Counted from the first letter of the stretch, positions 1 through 10,115 are shown. The stretch: 64,000 nt of DNA from Burkholderiales bacterium RIFCSPLOWO2_02_FULL_57_36 (GCA_001770855.1 MESE01000090.1:27486-91485); one strand, 5' to 3'. Notes: a model not told the origin generated them from the sequence alone. A program made the numbers and translations.

Positions 1-702
1 GCCGCCCATGCGCATAGATGGATCGATTTTCCAGCGCCAGCCGTCGTCGTCCTTCCGCGCTCCCAGCGTCACCAGGTAGCATAGCCATTCATGGCTCAGA
101 CGCGGGTTCATGCGGGCACGTCTCTTCGCCAGGTCTTCGAGCGTTCCGGGCTTGCGCGTCAGTGTCGATGCGGTACGCCGATGATCGAGCCAGTCGTTGA
201 TCTCGTCGCGAAACACGCGCTTGCGCTCTCGCTTGGCGGCATCGGAATGCGGACTGCGAAACGGCAGGCCGTCGATCGACACGAAGCGCGTGAAACGATG
301 CGGCAGCGCCTGGATTGCATGGGCCAGCATGGAGCCGCCCTTGCTGTGGCCGACGGCGAGACAAGGCTCGCGCGTGGTTGAATCGACCACCGCCAGCATG
401 TCGCGTTCATCGGCGACCCAGCTATACAATGCAGCATGCTCCGAATCGCCGTGACCGCGATGGTCCCACGACACGACGCGGTATCCGGCATCGGCAAGCA
501 GCGGCGCGAATACGTCGTAGGTGCGCGCAAAATCGAAAGCGCCGTGGATCAGGATCAGCGGCGTGGCGGTTAAATCACCCCATTCATACACCGCCAGATT
601 GACGCCGCTTGAACTGACCGTGCGCCGGCGATCCGGCGCTCGGGCATTGGGATAGCTGAAGAATCGGCTTTCATCGCCGATGTTTATGGACGGAACGGTC
701 AT
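1..702 (-). CDS. alpha/beta hydrolase (partial, 3' end outside window)
   Basis: The reading frame opens at ATG 702 and stays open through 234 codons to the left edge, so the C-terminus is missing. It shows the alpha/beta-hydrolase layout: an HG oxyanion motif in LILIHGAFD (about residues 49-57), a WDHRGHGDS segment (about 79-87) and the nucleophile elbow GHSKGG with Ser at about residue 120. The substrate cannot be read from sequence. Only 4 bases separate its start from the stop of the upstream SDR gene, so the two are probably co-transcribed; with a hydroxyacyl-CoA-dehydrogenase-like partner, an ester or thioester substrate is a reasonable guess. Confidence 0.85.
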   Translation of the reverse strand, partial: MTVPSINIGDESRFFSYPNARAPDRRRTVSSSGVNLAVYEWGDLTATPLILIHGAFDFARTYDVFAPLLADAGYRVVSWDHRGHGDSEHAALYSWVADERDMLAVVDSTTREPCLAVGHSKGGSMLAHAIQALPHRFTRFVSIDGLPFRSPHSDAAKRERKRVFRDEINDWLDHRRTASTLTRKPGTLEDLAKRRARMNPRLSHEWLCYLVTLGARKDDDGWRWKIDPSMRMGG

Positions 703-706
703 TGGT

Positions 707-1555
707 TCAGAAGCGCGGACGTGCCGCGCTCAGGTCGCTGATTTTTTTCCAGTTTTCCTTGATCGCTTCGGCAGTCGGGTTGTCGCTCAGGTCGACCGCC
801 GGCGCTTCCATCATCGCCGCGACGCTGTAGCGCGCGCCTGTCGCCTGCAGGATAACGCCGCTGGGCGCGTCATCGCTGCATAAATAAATCACGCCGGCGG
901 TGATTGTTTCGGGAGCGAGCTGGTCGAGCATCTCCTGCGGCATCAGGTTTTCCGTCATGCGGGTTGCGGCCACCGGCGAAATACTGTTGATGCGAATATC
1001 CTTTTTCGCGCCTTCGATACGCAAGGTATTCATCAGGCCGACCAGTCCCATTTTCGCGGCGCCGTAATTGGCCTGGCCGAAATTTCCATACAGGCCCGAC
1101 GGCGACGTCGTCATCACGATACGTCCGTAATTCTGCTCAAGCATGAACGGCCACGCCGCCTTGGTGCAGTTGAAAGAACCCATCAGATGCACATCGAGAA
1201 CCATTTGCACATCATCCAGCTCCATCTTCGTAAAGCTCTTGTCGCGCAAAATGCCGGCGTTGTTGATCAGGATGTCGATTCGGCCGTACGCGTCGATCGC
1301 CTGTTTGATCAGATTGGCGGCGCCGGCGCGATCCGCCACGCTCGCACCGTTGGCCTGCGCGTCGCCGCCCAATTCACGGATTTCGGCCACGACCTTTTCC
1401 GCGGCTTCGCTGGAACCGCCCGACCCATCGGTCGCGCCACCGAGATCGTTGACGATGACGCGTGCGCCGCGCCGCGCCAATTCGAGTGCATGAGTACGCC
1501 CGAGGCCGCCTCCCGCGCCGGTGACTATGGCGACTTTATTTTTGAAATTTATCAT
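707..1555 (-). CDS. short-chain dehydrogenase, (3R)-hydroxyacyl-CoA dehydrogenase-like
   Basis: A 282-residue Rossmann-fold oxidoreductase. The cofactor motif TGAGGGLG lies near the N-terminus, followed by the insertion VNDLGGATDGSG typical of the dehydrogenase domain of peroxisomal multifunctional enzyme type 2, then NNAG, a catalytic Ser in TTSPSG and the YGAAK active-site motif. By family it would oxidise a 3-hydroxyacyl-CoA or similar alcohol with NAD(P), in the cytoplasm. ATG 1555 is preferred; an in-frame TTG three codons upstream (1564) is possible, and neither has a clear ribosome binding site. The hydrolase gene follows after 4 bases. The exact substrate is inferred, not shown. Confidence 0.85.
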   Translation of the reverse strand: MINFKNKVAIVTGAGGGLGRTHALELARRGARVIVNDLGGATDGSGGSSEAAEKVVAEIRELGGDAQANGASVADRAGAANLIKQAIDAYGRIDILINNAGILRDKSFTKMELDDVQMVLDVHLMGSFNCTKAAWPFMLEQNYGRIVMTTSPSGLYGNFGQANYGAAKMGLVGLMNTLRIEGAKKDIRINSISPVAATRMTENLMPQEMLDQLAPETITAGVIYLCSDDAPSGVILQATGARYSVAAMMEAPAVDLSDNPTAEAIKENWKKISDLSAARPRF

Positions 1556-1736
1556 CTTTATCAACTTTTTAGTGAATGCGGTATTTTTTGGTTATTGAAG
1601 GATAACATAAGGAAATATGGTACAGAGAACATGAAATTTCATCATTTTCAAAAAAACGGATTGTTTTTTCAATTCGCCATGACCAAGACACTGCATCTCT
1701 CATCAGTGTGCATATCGCACTGCACCAATACACTTG

Positions 1737-1757
1737 TAAAAATACCCCGGCGGAGGT
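1737..1757 (-). terminator. probable intrinsic terminator of selC
   Basis: Just past the CCA end of the tRNA-Sec gene, the minus strand reads a 5-bp stem ACCTC/GGGGT with a 4-base loop, followed by ATTTTTAC. The hairpin is short, but its placement right after a tRNA gene makes a terminator likely. Confidence 0.45.
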
Positions 1758-1772
1758 AAATATATCGAAAAT

Positions 1773-1868
1773 TGGCGGAAAGGAGTGGGAGTCGAACCCA
1801 CCAGGCACGCTAAGCGCGCCTCGCCGGATTTGAAGTCCGGGCGCTCCACCGGGATACGCTTCCCTTCC
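1773..1868 (-). tRNA. selC: tRNA-Sec (selenocysteine, anticodon UCA)
   Basis: A 96-base gene with encoded CCA. The minus strand reads GGAAGGGA at the 5' end, pairing over 8 bp (one G-U) with TCCTTTCC before G-CCA; the 8-bp acceptor is a hallmark of bacterial tRNA-Sec. The anticodon loop is CTTCAAA (anticodon UCA, reading UGA), on a 6-bp arm typical of this tRNA. There is a long variable arm (GAGGCGCGC TTAG CGTGCCT-type hairpin) and a T arm containing GGTTCGACTCC. It reads the TGA codon at 7156-7158 of the selenoprotein gene and is the partner of SelA and SelB encoded nearby. A GATAAT box about 13 bases upstream (near 1881-1886) could be its -10 element. Confidence 0.97.
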
Positions 1869-2059
1869 GTTGCTTCGGATTATCGCAGCAGCTGAACAAT
1901 CTTGCTACAGAGCGAGCGGCAAAACGAAAATGCATCCCGGCAAAAATCGAATGCAACTAATAGATAAAAATTCGGGATGCGAACCGTATTTCAGAAAAAA
2001 CCAGAGGAACTTGCCGTGCTGGTCGGCATCGATAATTTTATGTTCAGTGGAAGTAAAAG

Positions 2060-2210
2060 ATGAGAAAAATATTTCTCCGATGTAGTGCTGATTACGTTCG
2101 CCTCGTTGCTGACGCCGGGATTGTCGGTCGCGCCGGGCGCCAATGCCGACACGGCCAATCTATTGGTTGAGCGATCCTACATGGCAAGGGTCAAGTTGTT
2201 TGAAAGATAG
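2060..2210 (+). pseudogene. possible frameshifted exported small protein remnant
   Basis: From ATG 2060 the frame reads MRKIFLRC, a typical signal-peptide n-region, but the hydrophobic part (VLITFASLLTPGLSVAPG, then ANA) continues in the next frame from 2085, ending at TAG 2208. Joined across a frameshift near 2081-2085 this gives a normal-looking signal peptide with a short mature part. No family is recognised and the piece is short. It may be a decayed secreted protein or chance. The rest of 1869-2413 shows no other gene. Confidence 0.25.
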
Positions 2211-2413
2211 AGATAAACTATAAGAACGGCCTACTGAGCTGATACTGTAAAGCTGTCATTTTCAAGGAAAGTAAAATATTGCCCAACTCGCCCGACAAAT
2301 GGATGTTTTCAAAAACCTATTGTTTTATCTCTTTGTTCCTTTATATACGTTTGTAGCAATGTCACGTTTTAGAGTGATGTATTCGTTCTCTGCTGATTAA
2401 AAAGGATTAATGT

Positions 2414-2719
2414 ATGGACTGTCCTGTGTGTAGTAACGTCAAACTTGTAATGTCGGAGCGTCAAGGGATTGAGATTGATTACTGCCCGAACTGTCGTGGT
2501 GTCTGGTTGGATCGCGGGGAGCTGGACAAGATCATCGACAAATCCGCGGAGGTTGTCCCTCAGCCGGTTCCGCAACAAGTGCGAAATGACTCATATCAAG
2601 GGCAGCAACGCCCACCTGAAGAATTTAGATATCCGCAGCAGTCCCATGATTATCCGCTGCATGGCCACTACAAGAAGAAACGCAAAGGTTTTCTCGGGGA
2701 ACTGTTTGATTTCGATTGA
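2414..2719 (+). CDS. TFIIB-type zinc-ribbon protein
   Basis: A 101-residue protein. Residues 1-40 form a zinc ribbon with two CxxC knuckles (Cys3/Cys6 in CPVC and Cys24/Cys27 in CPNC) followed by RGVWLDRGELDKII, the signature of the bacterial zf-TFIIB family. The rest is a polar Gln/Pro/Tyr-rich linker and a basic C-terminal segment (HYKKKRKG) ending in FLGELFDFD. Proteins of this family are small and mostly uncharacterised; a nucleic-acid or protein-binding role is inferred from the fold. ATG 2414 has AAAGGA seven bases upstream. It is a single-gene unit with a strong terminator after it. Confidence 0.85.
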   Translation: MDCPVCSNVKLVMSERQGIEIDYCPNCRGVWLDRGELDKIIDKSAEVVPQPVPQQVRNDSYQGQQRPPEEFRYPQQSHDYPLHGHYKKKRKGFLGELFDFD

Positions 2720-2743
2720 GGCTTGGCGATACCAATAGAAAAG

Positions 2744-2767
2744 AAAGCCCGCCTAGTGCGGGCTTTT
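2744..2767 (+). terminator. intrinsic terminator after the zinc-ribbon gene
   Basis: Perfect 9-bp stem AAAGCCCGC/GCGGGCTTT with loop CTAGT, ending in TTTT, 25 bases after the stop codon. The A-rich left side could let it act on both strands. Confidence 0.85.
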
Positions 2768-2880
2768 CGATGTTATCGCATTGTTTTCAGAAGCAGTACG
2801 CCAACGATATTTTTCGCACCACATTGAAGCAAGTAAACAGAAGGAGCTACATAGGCATCTCTTTATCTGTAGTGTAGCCC

Positions 2881-3345
2881 CTATTTAGTTTTGGGCAGTC
2901 GCAGCAATGAAAGAACAATCCACCCGAACAGGGCGCTGAGAATTGCAGTGGCCTCCAGTCCCATCCCAGCCGCAATGCCCACTGCAGCGGTCAGCCAAAT
3001 GCCTGCCGCCGTCGTCAGCCCCTTAATGTCTTCGTTCCTGAGTTTGATAATGGCGCCAGCGCCCAAGAATCCGATGCCTGCCGTCACTCCCTGCAACACT
3101 CTGGAGATGTCTTCCAGCGACATGCCGGCCTGGAAGGGAACCAGTATGAAGAGTGCAGAACCGAGCGATACCAGCATGTGGGTACGGAGTCCCGCAGCAG
3201 CGCCTGCCGATTCGCGTTCATAGCCAAGCAGAGCGCCGAGAGCAAGCGCCACCAGAAGCCGAACACAGACCCGGGTGACGTCCGACGGATCGCCCAGATC
3301 TGAAAATTCCCCCTGAATCGTTATCCAGCTTTGTGTCCACCACAC
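2881..3345 (-). CDS. MgtC/SapB-family inner-membrane protein
   Basis: A 154-residue protein with four or five hydrophobic helices. Family motifs are present: GALLGYERE after the first helix, LRTHMLVSLGSALF, and GFLGAGAIIK followed by GLTTAAGIWLTAAVG. MgtC-family proteins sit in the inner membrane and in several bacteria modulate ATP synthase activity or survival at low magnesium. The C-terminal ACT-like domain of classical MgtC is absent, so this is the short SapB-like form. The start is GTG 3345, chosen because AGGAG lies six bases upstream. No magnesium-responsive leader could be recognised. Confidence 0.85.
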   Translation of the reverse strand: MWWTQSWITIQGEFSDLGDPSDVTRVCVRLLVALALGALLGYERESAGAAAGLRTHMLVSLGSALFILVPFQAGMSLEDISRVLQGVTAGIGFLGAGAIIKLRNEDIKGLTTAAGIWLTAAVGIAAGMGLEATAILSALFGWIVLSLLRLPKTK

Positions 3346-3508
3346 GTGACTTCTCCTATAAATTGTTCAATAGACTCGTCCCGACAGAAGCAGGCCAATA
3401 GTAAGCGCTGCGCCGGTGAAGGCTTATTCGTACATATCGATCTTTACCAAAACGGGATGGGTTCCAGATTCCTCGTCGCCATGCTCTTCGGAATGACGGT
3501 GCGTTTTT

Positions 3509-5430
3509 TCAGGAATTCCCGGTCCAGTACGAATCCGGCGCAGCCATACTGCGCCTGCCTCCTCCGAACCGCGTCACACCAGCCCGGTCGAAAAACTCCA
3601 GCACTTCAATCGTCAGATTGCGTCCGATACCGGACCGATCGCGAAATTGCGCCGCATCGAACGTACCATCCATCGATTCGCTTGCCAGCAATACGGCAAT
3701 CTGCGTCAGTTCGGTCACGGTCTCCGGCAAGAAGAATCGGTTCTTCGCAACGCGCACCAGATGACCGGAACTGCCGGCACGTTCGAGAAACGGGATCAAT
3801 ACCGGCAATTCGACGTCGAGCATCTTTGCCAGTTCACCGACGATCGGCGGGCGAATGCCGGCAACTTGCAGCGCACCGGATATTTTTTCGAGAAAGGCCT
3901 GATCGGTCTCGGACAGCGTCGCGCGATGTTCCGGCATGTGCAGATTCAGGCCATCACGCGCGACGATCTGCCGTTCGATCAACGACCTGATCGCTGTCCG
4001 CCACGTCTCCGGATTCATCCTTGATTCAAGTTTTGCGGCAAGCGCAGGCTCGGTAAGACCCAGGCTCTCCGGGTGCTCTGCGTGCCAGTCCCGGAGTATG
4101 CCGCTTATCCGGTCGCATAATGCAGTCCAGTGATGCAGTGCGATGCCGAGCACGCCTTCACTGGTGACCACCGTCTTGAGCGACTGGGTTTGACGCAACG
4201 CTTGCGCTTCATGGGGCGTCAGGTTCCAGACTCTGTCGAACCGATCCAGGTTTACTCCTGCGGGTTCCGCGTTAAGCAATGCAGCCAGCGCATTTGCAGG
4301 CACGGGCTGCGCCATCGCAGCAAGCTGCACAAGCCGGTCCGGCTTGGACCTGCCGCGCGCCGGCCCGAATGGATCAAGCACCATTCCGCCCGCGATCGTG
4401 CGACGTGCCGATTGATCGCGCAAAATGAACCGGTCGCCACGCACTGCGCCAACCGGCGCATCCAGCACCAGTTGCGCCAATCCGCTTGCGCCAGGTGCGA
4501 TTGCACGTCCCTCCATCGGCGCAATCCGCGCGTTGAGCGACGCCGCGCCGATATGCAGATGGACCGGCATCCAATGCCGCAACGGACGCGACTCCGACGC
4601 GCATACGCGGACTTGCACATCGATGCGTGCAGTCGGCGCATGCGCTGGAGGCGCAACGATCCAGTCGCCGCGGACGATATCGATCCGCTTCAGGTCGGCT
4701 CCTGCAAGATTGAGGGCGCAGCGCTGGCCCGCGCCGGCCATTTCAGTCAGCTGATTCATGGCGTGAATGCCGCGTACCCGTGCTGAAGTTCCATGCGGTG
4801 AAATCACCACTTGGTCGTCAATTTGCACCATTCCGGAAAACACCGCGCCGGTGACCACAAGTCCGGTGCCGGCCAGTGAGAAACAGCGATCCGCCGCCAT
4901 GCGGAAGTTGCCGTTCGCCGGCCGCTGTCCGAGCGCGCGATGCGCCGCCGCCAGGTATTCGCGCAGTGCATCGACGCCCTCTCCTGTGGTTGCCGCAACC
5001 GGGAACACGGACGCATTGCGCAATGTCGTCTGCGCAAGCAGCGCCGCGATCTCCAGCTTTGCTTGCGCAATCCGCTCCTGCGGCACGCGATCGATCTTGG
5101 TCAGCGCCACTGCACCGTGCGACACGCCGAGCAAATCCAGGATCGCAAGATGTTCAAGCGTTTGCGGCATCGGACCGTCATCCGCCGCAACGATCAGCAA
5201 TGCAAAGTCGATCGCCGCAACGCCTGCCAGCATGTTGCGCACGAATTTTTCATGACCCGGCACATCTACAAAACCTATCGAGGCATCGCCGCCGAAATCA
5301 GCGTATGCAAATCCCAGATCGATCGACATGCCGCGCCGCTTTTCTTCTTCCAGGCGATCGGTGTCGATGCCGGTCAGCGCCTTGATCAGGCTGGTCTTGC
5401 CATGATCGACATGGCCTGCGGTGGCGACGA

Positions 5431-5434
<4 letters not shown>
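3509..5434 (-). CDS. selB: selenocysteine-specific translation elongation factor SelB
   Basis: A 641-residue GTPase that delivers Sec-tRNA to the ribosome at UGA codons marked by a SECIS hairpin. The N-terminus carries G1 GHVDHGKT (residues 7-14), the G3 motif [11 protein letters not shown] (about 57-67) and G4 TKID (about 111-114), followed by EF-Tu-like barrels. The C-terminal half (after about 370) contains the winged-helix region that binds SECIS RNA. Length fits the bacterial family. Its ATG overlaps the selA stop as ATGA (5431-5434), so the two are translationally coupled. With selC and a selenoprotein nearby this is a working Sec locus; selD is not in the window. Confidence 0.97.
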
Positions 5435-6819
<1,385 letters not shown>

Positions 6820-6856
6820 GCGTGTATTCCCGGTTGGATTGAAAAGCCGGTGAAAA

Positions 6857-6898
6857 TAAAAAACGGGCTCCGGGATGCATTACACATCCCGAAGCCCG
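6857..6898 (-). terminator. intrinsic terminator between the selenoprotein gene and selA
   Basis: On the minus strand a 14-bp stem (one T-G pair), with left arm CGGGCTTCGGGATG, right arm CATCCCGGAGCCCG and a 7-base loop, is followed directly by TTTTTTATTTTC. It lies 18-59 bases after the selenoprotein stop. It should limit transcription of selA-selB from the upstream promoter. Confidence 0.85.
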
Positions 6899-6915
6899 CT
6901 ACAGGACAGCCTGGT

Positions 6916-7440
6916 TCAGTTCTTGGTAACCGCCTGCAATATTTGTTCGATTGCTTCGTCAGCCAGCGCGCGCATCTCCTCGTCGCTGCGGTCCTGGATC
7001 GGATGGCGAACGAACACCATCGCCGGATCGATGCCGAGCGCCTTGGACTGCATTGCCGCAGCCTGCACGAATTCGGTAGACGCAACGCCTACTCCCGGAA
7101 TGCCACGACCTTCGAGATCTGCAATGTCATGCATACAGCACGACGTACAGGACCCTCAGTCGGCCAGGCCTTCAACAAGCACGTTGCACTCGGCAGCGAT
7201 CTGCTGCTTGAGCGCGGTCGGCGCGACGCGGGTGAAGGTCGGCTTGCGATAGCGGTTGACCTTGATACCGCGCTCGTCGAGCCGCTCGGCAATACGATCG
7301 AGGAACACGTTGCCGCGCGCCTTCGATATATCGAGCAACCCGACAGTCAGGCCGTCGAGCGCATCCGGACGCGCCGACAATGCGCGCGCGACTGGCGAAC
7401 GCTCTGCGGTCGGGTCGAGCAAAATGGTGGATTCTGTCAT
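6916..7440 (-). CDS. UGSC-family selenoprotein with in-frame TGA (Sec95)
   Basis: A 174-residue selenoprotein. Reading starts at ATG 7440 and runs 94 codons to TGA 7156-7158. The same frame then continues G-S-C-T-S-C-C-M-H-D and on to a stop at 6916, giving the motif U95-G-S-C98, the signature of the UGSC (seleno)protein family. The part after the TGA is clearly coding (ADLEGRGIPGVGVASTEF, alternating helix and strand). Ordinary gene callers would split it in two. A SECIS-like hairpin follows the TGA, and selA, selB and selC are close by. The start overlaps the stop of the thioredoxin-fusion gene as ATGA with AAGGAG upstream. No signal peptide, so a cytoplasmic redox role is inferred; the reaction is unknown. 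Confidence 0.93.
7126..7158 (-). promoter_or_regulatory. bacterial SECIS-like element
   Basis: Eleven bases after the TGA (7156-7158) the transcript can form the 7-bp stem GUCGUGC/GCAUGAC (7126-7144, one G-U pair) with loop UGUAU. The apical loop starts 18 bases after the UGA and has G as its second base, within the usual spacing and loop rule for bacterial SECIS elements. It would recruit SelB. Confidence 0.8.
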
Positions 7441-8873
7441 GCAGTAATCTCCTTAGTGACTGGGGTCGAACCGACCGGACCGGATGCGGCCCAACCGGCA
7501 ACGACAGCGGAAAACAAACCGGCGGAACCGCCGGCACGAACAATATTGAGACCGCCGGGCCGGAACTTCGGCACCGTCGTGCCTGCTACCGCAGCCGGAA
7601 GTCCTTCTGCGATTCCGCCCGCGCCAACAACCATTTCGTCGCCCGGCAATTGCAGCAGACGTTCCAGCTCTTCGCGCAGGCGCGCCTTGGACCATCCGGC
7701 TTCAATGAATACCCGGCTATGCTCCGGCGACACGACCAGCAACGCATCGCCTGCCATCGCCAGCTTGGGGTGATCCACCGCGCGCAAGCAGAGCGCAAAA
7801 CTGCGCGCCAACGATTCCGGCGTACGCGACTTTTGATCGACGATCCCTTGCACGCCTTCGCCTGGAAACAGTGTCACCGTGGATGCCTCACGCGAAAATC
7901 CGCGCTCGACCGACATCGGTTCCCAAACGCTGTCTTCCGCCTCGGCAAAACAGAATGTGTATTTTCCGGGGTTGCCCAGCGTCGCGCGATCGATCTCGCC
8001 GGGACGGCCGCCGCCGACGTTGCGCACCACCAGTTGCAGCGCCCGGCCGATGCTGGCATTGGCGCGATTGCCTTGGCCCAGCGCGTTGACACCTGAATTC
8101 ATGCCGACTGCCTTGGCGATCGGACCGTTGACGATGACCACCGGTCCGACGAACATCGTGGTGCACAGTACGCCATGCATGCCGAATTCGTCGATCAGCG
8201 CCGCCTCAACCGCAGCCAGCACAATCGGCATGTATTCAGGTTTGCAGCCGGCCATCACCGCATTGATCGCGACCTTTTCGACCGTGCATGGCACAAGGTC
8301 GGGCGGCATCGGTCCGAGTACTTCATCGGGAGCGCGCGTGGTTCCCTGCAACATGCGCACCACGCGTGCCTGGGTCGGCGGCACCACCGGCAGTCCGTCG
8401 GTCCAGCCCCGCTCGAAACAGGCTTCCATCAAATCTTCCGCATCGCCGATTTCGACCTGGCGCGAAGCAAGCTTCACGCTGCCGAAGCGGATCGCGAGTT
8501 CTTCGGCAATGCCGGGCTCCAGGGTTTTCGAACCGCATCCTGGCCGTATTTCCGGAAGGTCGTAGCCAAGCTTGTCCAGCCCGGTAATTTTTTGCCAGTC
8601 GCCGCGATGCCAGCCGTACGCACGATCGACTTCGCGGCCGCCCTCGATGCGGATGATGGTCGGAACAAATTCGGTATTCAAGCGAAACGAAGTCTCAAGC
8701 ATCTTGTCGTAGATTACGCCCGGCACACCTGCCAGGTACTCAGGATCGTCCTGAACATACACCGTCAACGGCATCGGTCCATGCGCCAACTCTTTCAGCA
8801 GCGGTTCGACCAGCATGCACGTTGGACACGCGCGTTTGGCAATGACGATAAGGCCGTCTGGCAAAGAGTTCAT
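7437..8873 (-). CDS. thioredoxin-domain fusion protein, partner of the UGSC selenoprotein
   Basis: A 478-residue two-part protein. Residues 1-110 look like a thioredoxin/glutaredoxin domain with active site CPTC (Cys16/Cys19) and the cis-Pro segment FVPTIIRIEGG. From about residue 150 an alpha/beta domain of unknown function follows, starting EACFERGWTDGLPVVPPT and holding VPCTVEKVAINAVMAGCKPEYMP, GVLCTTMFVGPVVIVNGP and MNSGVNALGQGNRANASIGRA. The stop overlaps the selenoprotein start by 4 bases, so both are made together and probably form a redox pair or complex. ATG 8873 is preferred because the thioredoxin fold begins there; an upstream extension to 8990 is possible but unlike the family. 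No signal peptide. Function of the large domain is not recognised. Confidence 0.85.
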   Translation of the reverse strand: MNSLPDGLIVIAKRACPTCMLVEPLLKELAHGPMPLTVYVQDDPEYLAGVPGVIYDKMLETSFRLNTEFVPTIIRIEGGREVDRAYGWHRGDWQKITGLDKLGYDLPEIRPGCGSKTLEPGIAEELAIRFGSVKLASRQVEIGDAEDLMEACFERGWTDGLPVVPPTQARVVRMLQGTTRAPDEVLGPMPPDLVPCTVEKVAINAVMAGCKPEYMPIVLAAVEAALIDEFGMHGVLCTTMFVGPVVIVNGPIAKAVGMNSGVNALGQGNRANASIGRALQLVVRNVGGGRPGEIDRATLGNPGKYTFCFAEAEDSVWEPMSVERGFSREASTVTLFPGEGVQGIVDQKSRTPESLARSFALCLRAVDHPKLAMAGDALLVVSPEHSRVFIEAGWSKARLREELERLLQLPGDEMVVGAGGIAEGLPAAVAGTTVPKFRPGGLNIVRAGGSAGLFSAVVAGWAASGPVGSTPVTKEITA

Positions 8874-9099
8874 GGAATGGATGTTTGGCGGTGGAGTTAT
8901 CGAAGCATAAACCAAAATCGGGAAACGGGTTTGAGGCGGATTGAAACCGGGATATGAGAGTCGAAGATCTACGGATTCCTGGAAAAGCAAGAGATGGGCC
9001 CCGAACTTTCATTTCCTGCAGCGCTTCCATTCAATCAGTACAATTCCCGTTATTGCCAAGCCAAAATCCTTCCCCTCACTTTAATTCCAAAAGGAAATC

Positions 9100-9876
9100 A
9101 TGCACAAGAAAGTTGCAGTCGTTACCGGTTCATCGTCCGGCATCGGTGCCGCCACCGCCCGTCTGTTCGCCAAAAACGGTTACAACGTGGTCATCAATTT
9201 TTCGCGCAGTCCCGAGCCGGCCGACGCGGTCGCCGACGAGTGCCGTGCTTTGGGCGCCGATGTGCTGGTCATGAAAGCCAATGTCGCCGAAGATGCGGAC
9301 TGCCGCGCGCTGGCAAAAGCGGTCACAGAGAAATGGGGCCGCGCCGACGCATTGGTCAACAATGCGGGCACCACGAAGTTCGTCGCGGCCAAGGATCTGG
9401 AAGGCCTGTCGGCACAAGACTTCCACGATATCTATTCGGTCAATGTGATCGGCGCCTATCAGATGATCCGCGCGTTCGCGCCCTTGATGAAAAAAAATCC
9501 GGGTGCAGGCATCGTCAACATATCGTCAGTCGCGTCGGTATCGGGCATCGGTTCCAGCATTGCCTATATGGCATCCAAAGGCGCACTGAATGCAATGACG
9601 TCCGGCATGGCGCGTACGCTCGCCCCGGAAATCCGCGTCAATGCAGTCGGGCCCGGCATGGTCGAGACGCCGTGGCTGCAAAACGGTTTGGGCGCGGAGC
9701 AATACGAAGCACGGCGCCAGGGCTACATCGCGGTGACCCCGCTGGCCGCAACCATACAGCCGGAAGATGTGGCCGATGCCTGCTACTGGCTATGCGCCGG
9801 CGCTCGAAAAACGACCGGTGAATTCATCCTGATCGATAGCGGACTGGTCAAGTACCCAACGCTGGGAGTGCGTTAA
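9100..9876 (+). CDS. short-chain dehydrogenase/reductase
   Basis: A 258-residue classical SDR resembling 3-oxoacyl-ACP reductases. Motifs: TGSSSGIG near residues 9-16, NNAG, catalytic Ser in NISSVASVS, YMASKG, and VGPGMVETPW. The C-terminal TGEFILIDSG matches the usual TG-x2-hxVDGG end. Start ATG 9100 has AAGGAAATC just upstream. It is divergent from the thioredoxin-fusion gene, with 226 bases between the starts that should hold both promoters. Substrate unknown; it may be unrelated to the selenium locus. Confidence 0.85.
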   Translation: MHKKVAVVTGSSSGIGAATARLFAKNGYNVVINFSRSPEPADAVADECRALGADVLVMKANVAEDADCRALAKAVTEKWGRADALVNNAGTTKFVAAKDLEGLSAQDFHDIYSVNVIGAYQMIRAFAPLMKKNPGAGIVNISSVASVSGIGSSIAYMASKGALNAMTSGMARTLAPEIRVNAVGPGMVETPWLQNGLGAEQYEARRQGYIAVTPLAATIQPEDVADACYWLCAGARKTTGEFILIDSGLVKYPTLGVR

Positions 9877-9983
9877 AGAAATTTCGAATGCGCGCTTGGC
9901 GTTTGTTCGATGTGTTCAGCAACAGGTCGAGAGGGACGTGACGCGGCCAAGCTTGGCCTGAGCAGGCCTGTCAACCTTTACTC

Positions 9984-10064
9984 TGTCATTCCGAGCACCG
10001 CGAGGAATCTCAATCGTTTCCAGTGCTGCGAGCCGATGAGATTCCTCGCTGCACTCGGAATGAC
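9984..10064 (+). repeat. dispersed inverted repeat, copy 1
   Basis: Begins TGTCATTCCGAG and ends CTCGGAATGACG, with inner arms GAGGAATCTCA and TGAGATTCCTC. A second copy lies at 26993-27080. Both are intergenic, and the type is common between genes in proteobacteria. Confidence 0.8.
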
Positions 10065-10115
10065 GGGCATTTTTAATTCACTCCTTCGGCAGAAAGTGCA
10101 TGAAGCCGCCGCTTA

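Noticed and set aside
7156..7158. TGA read as a true stop of a 94-residue protein
   Set aside because: The U-G-S-C motif, coding continuation, SECIS-like hairpin and neighbouring selA, selB and selC favour selenocysteine.
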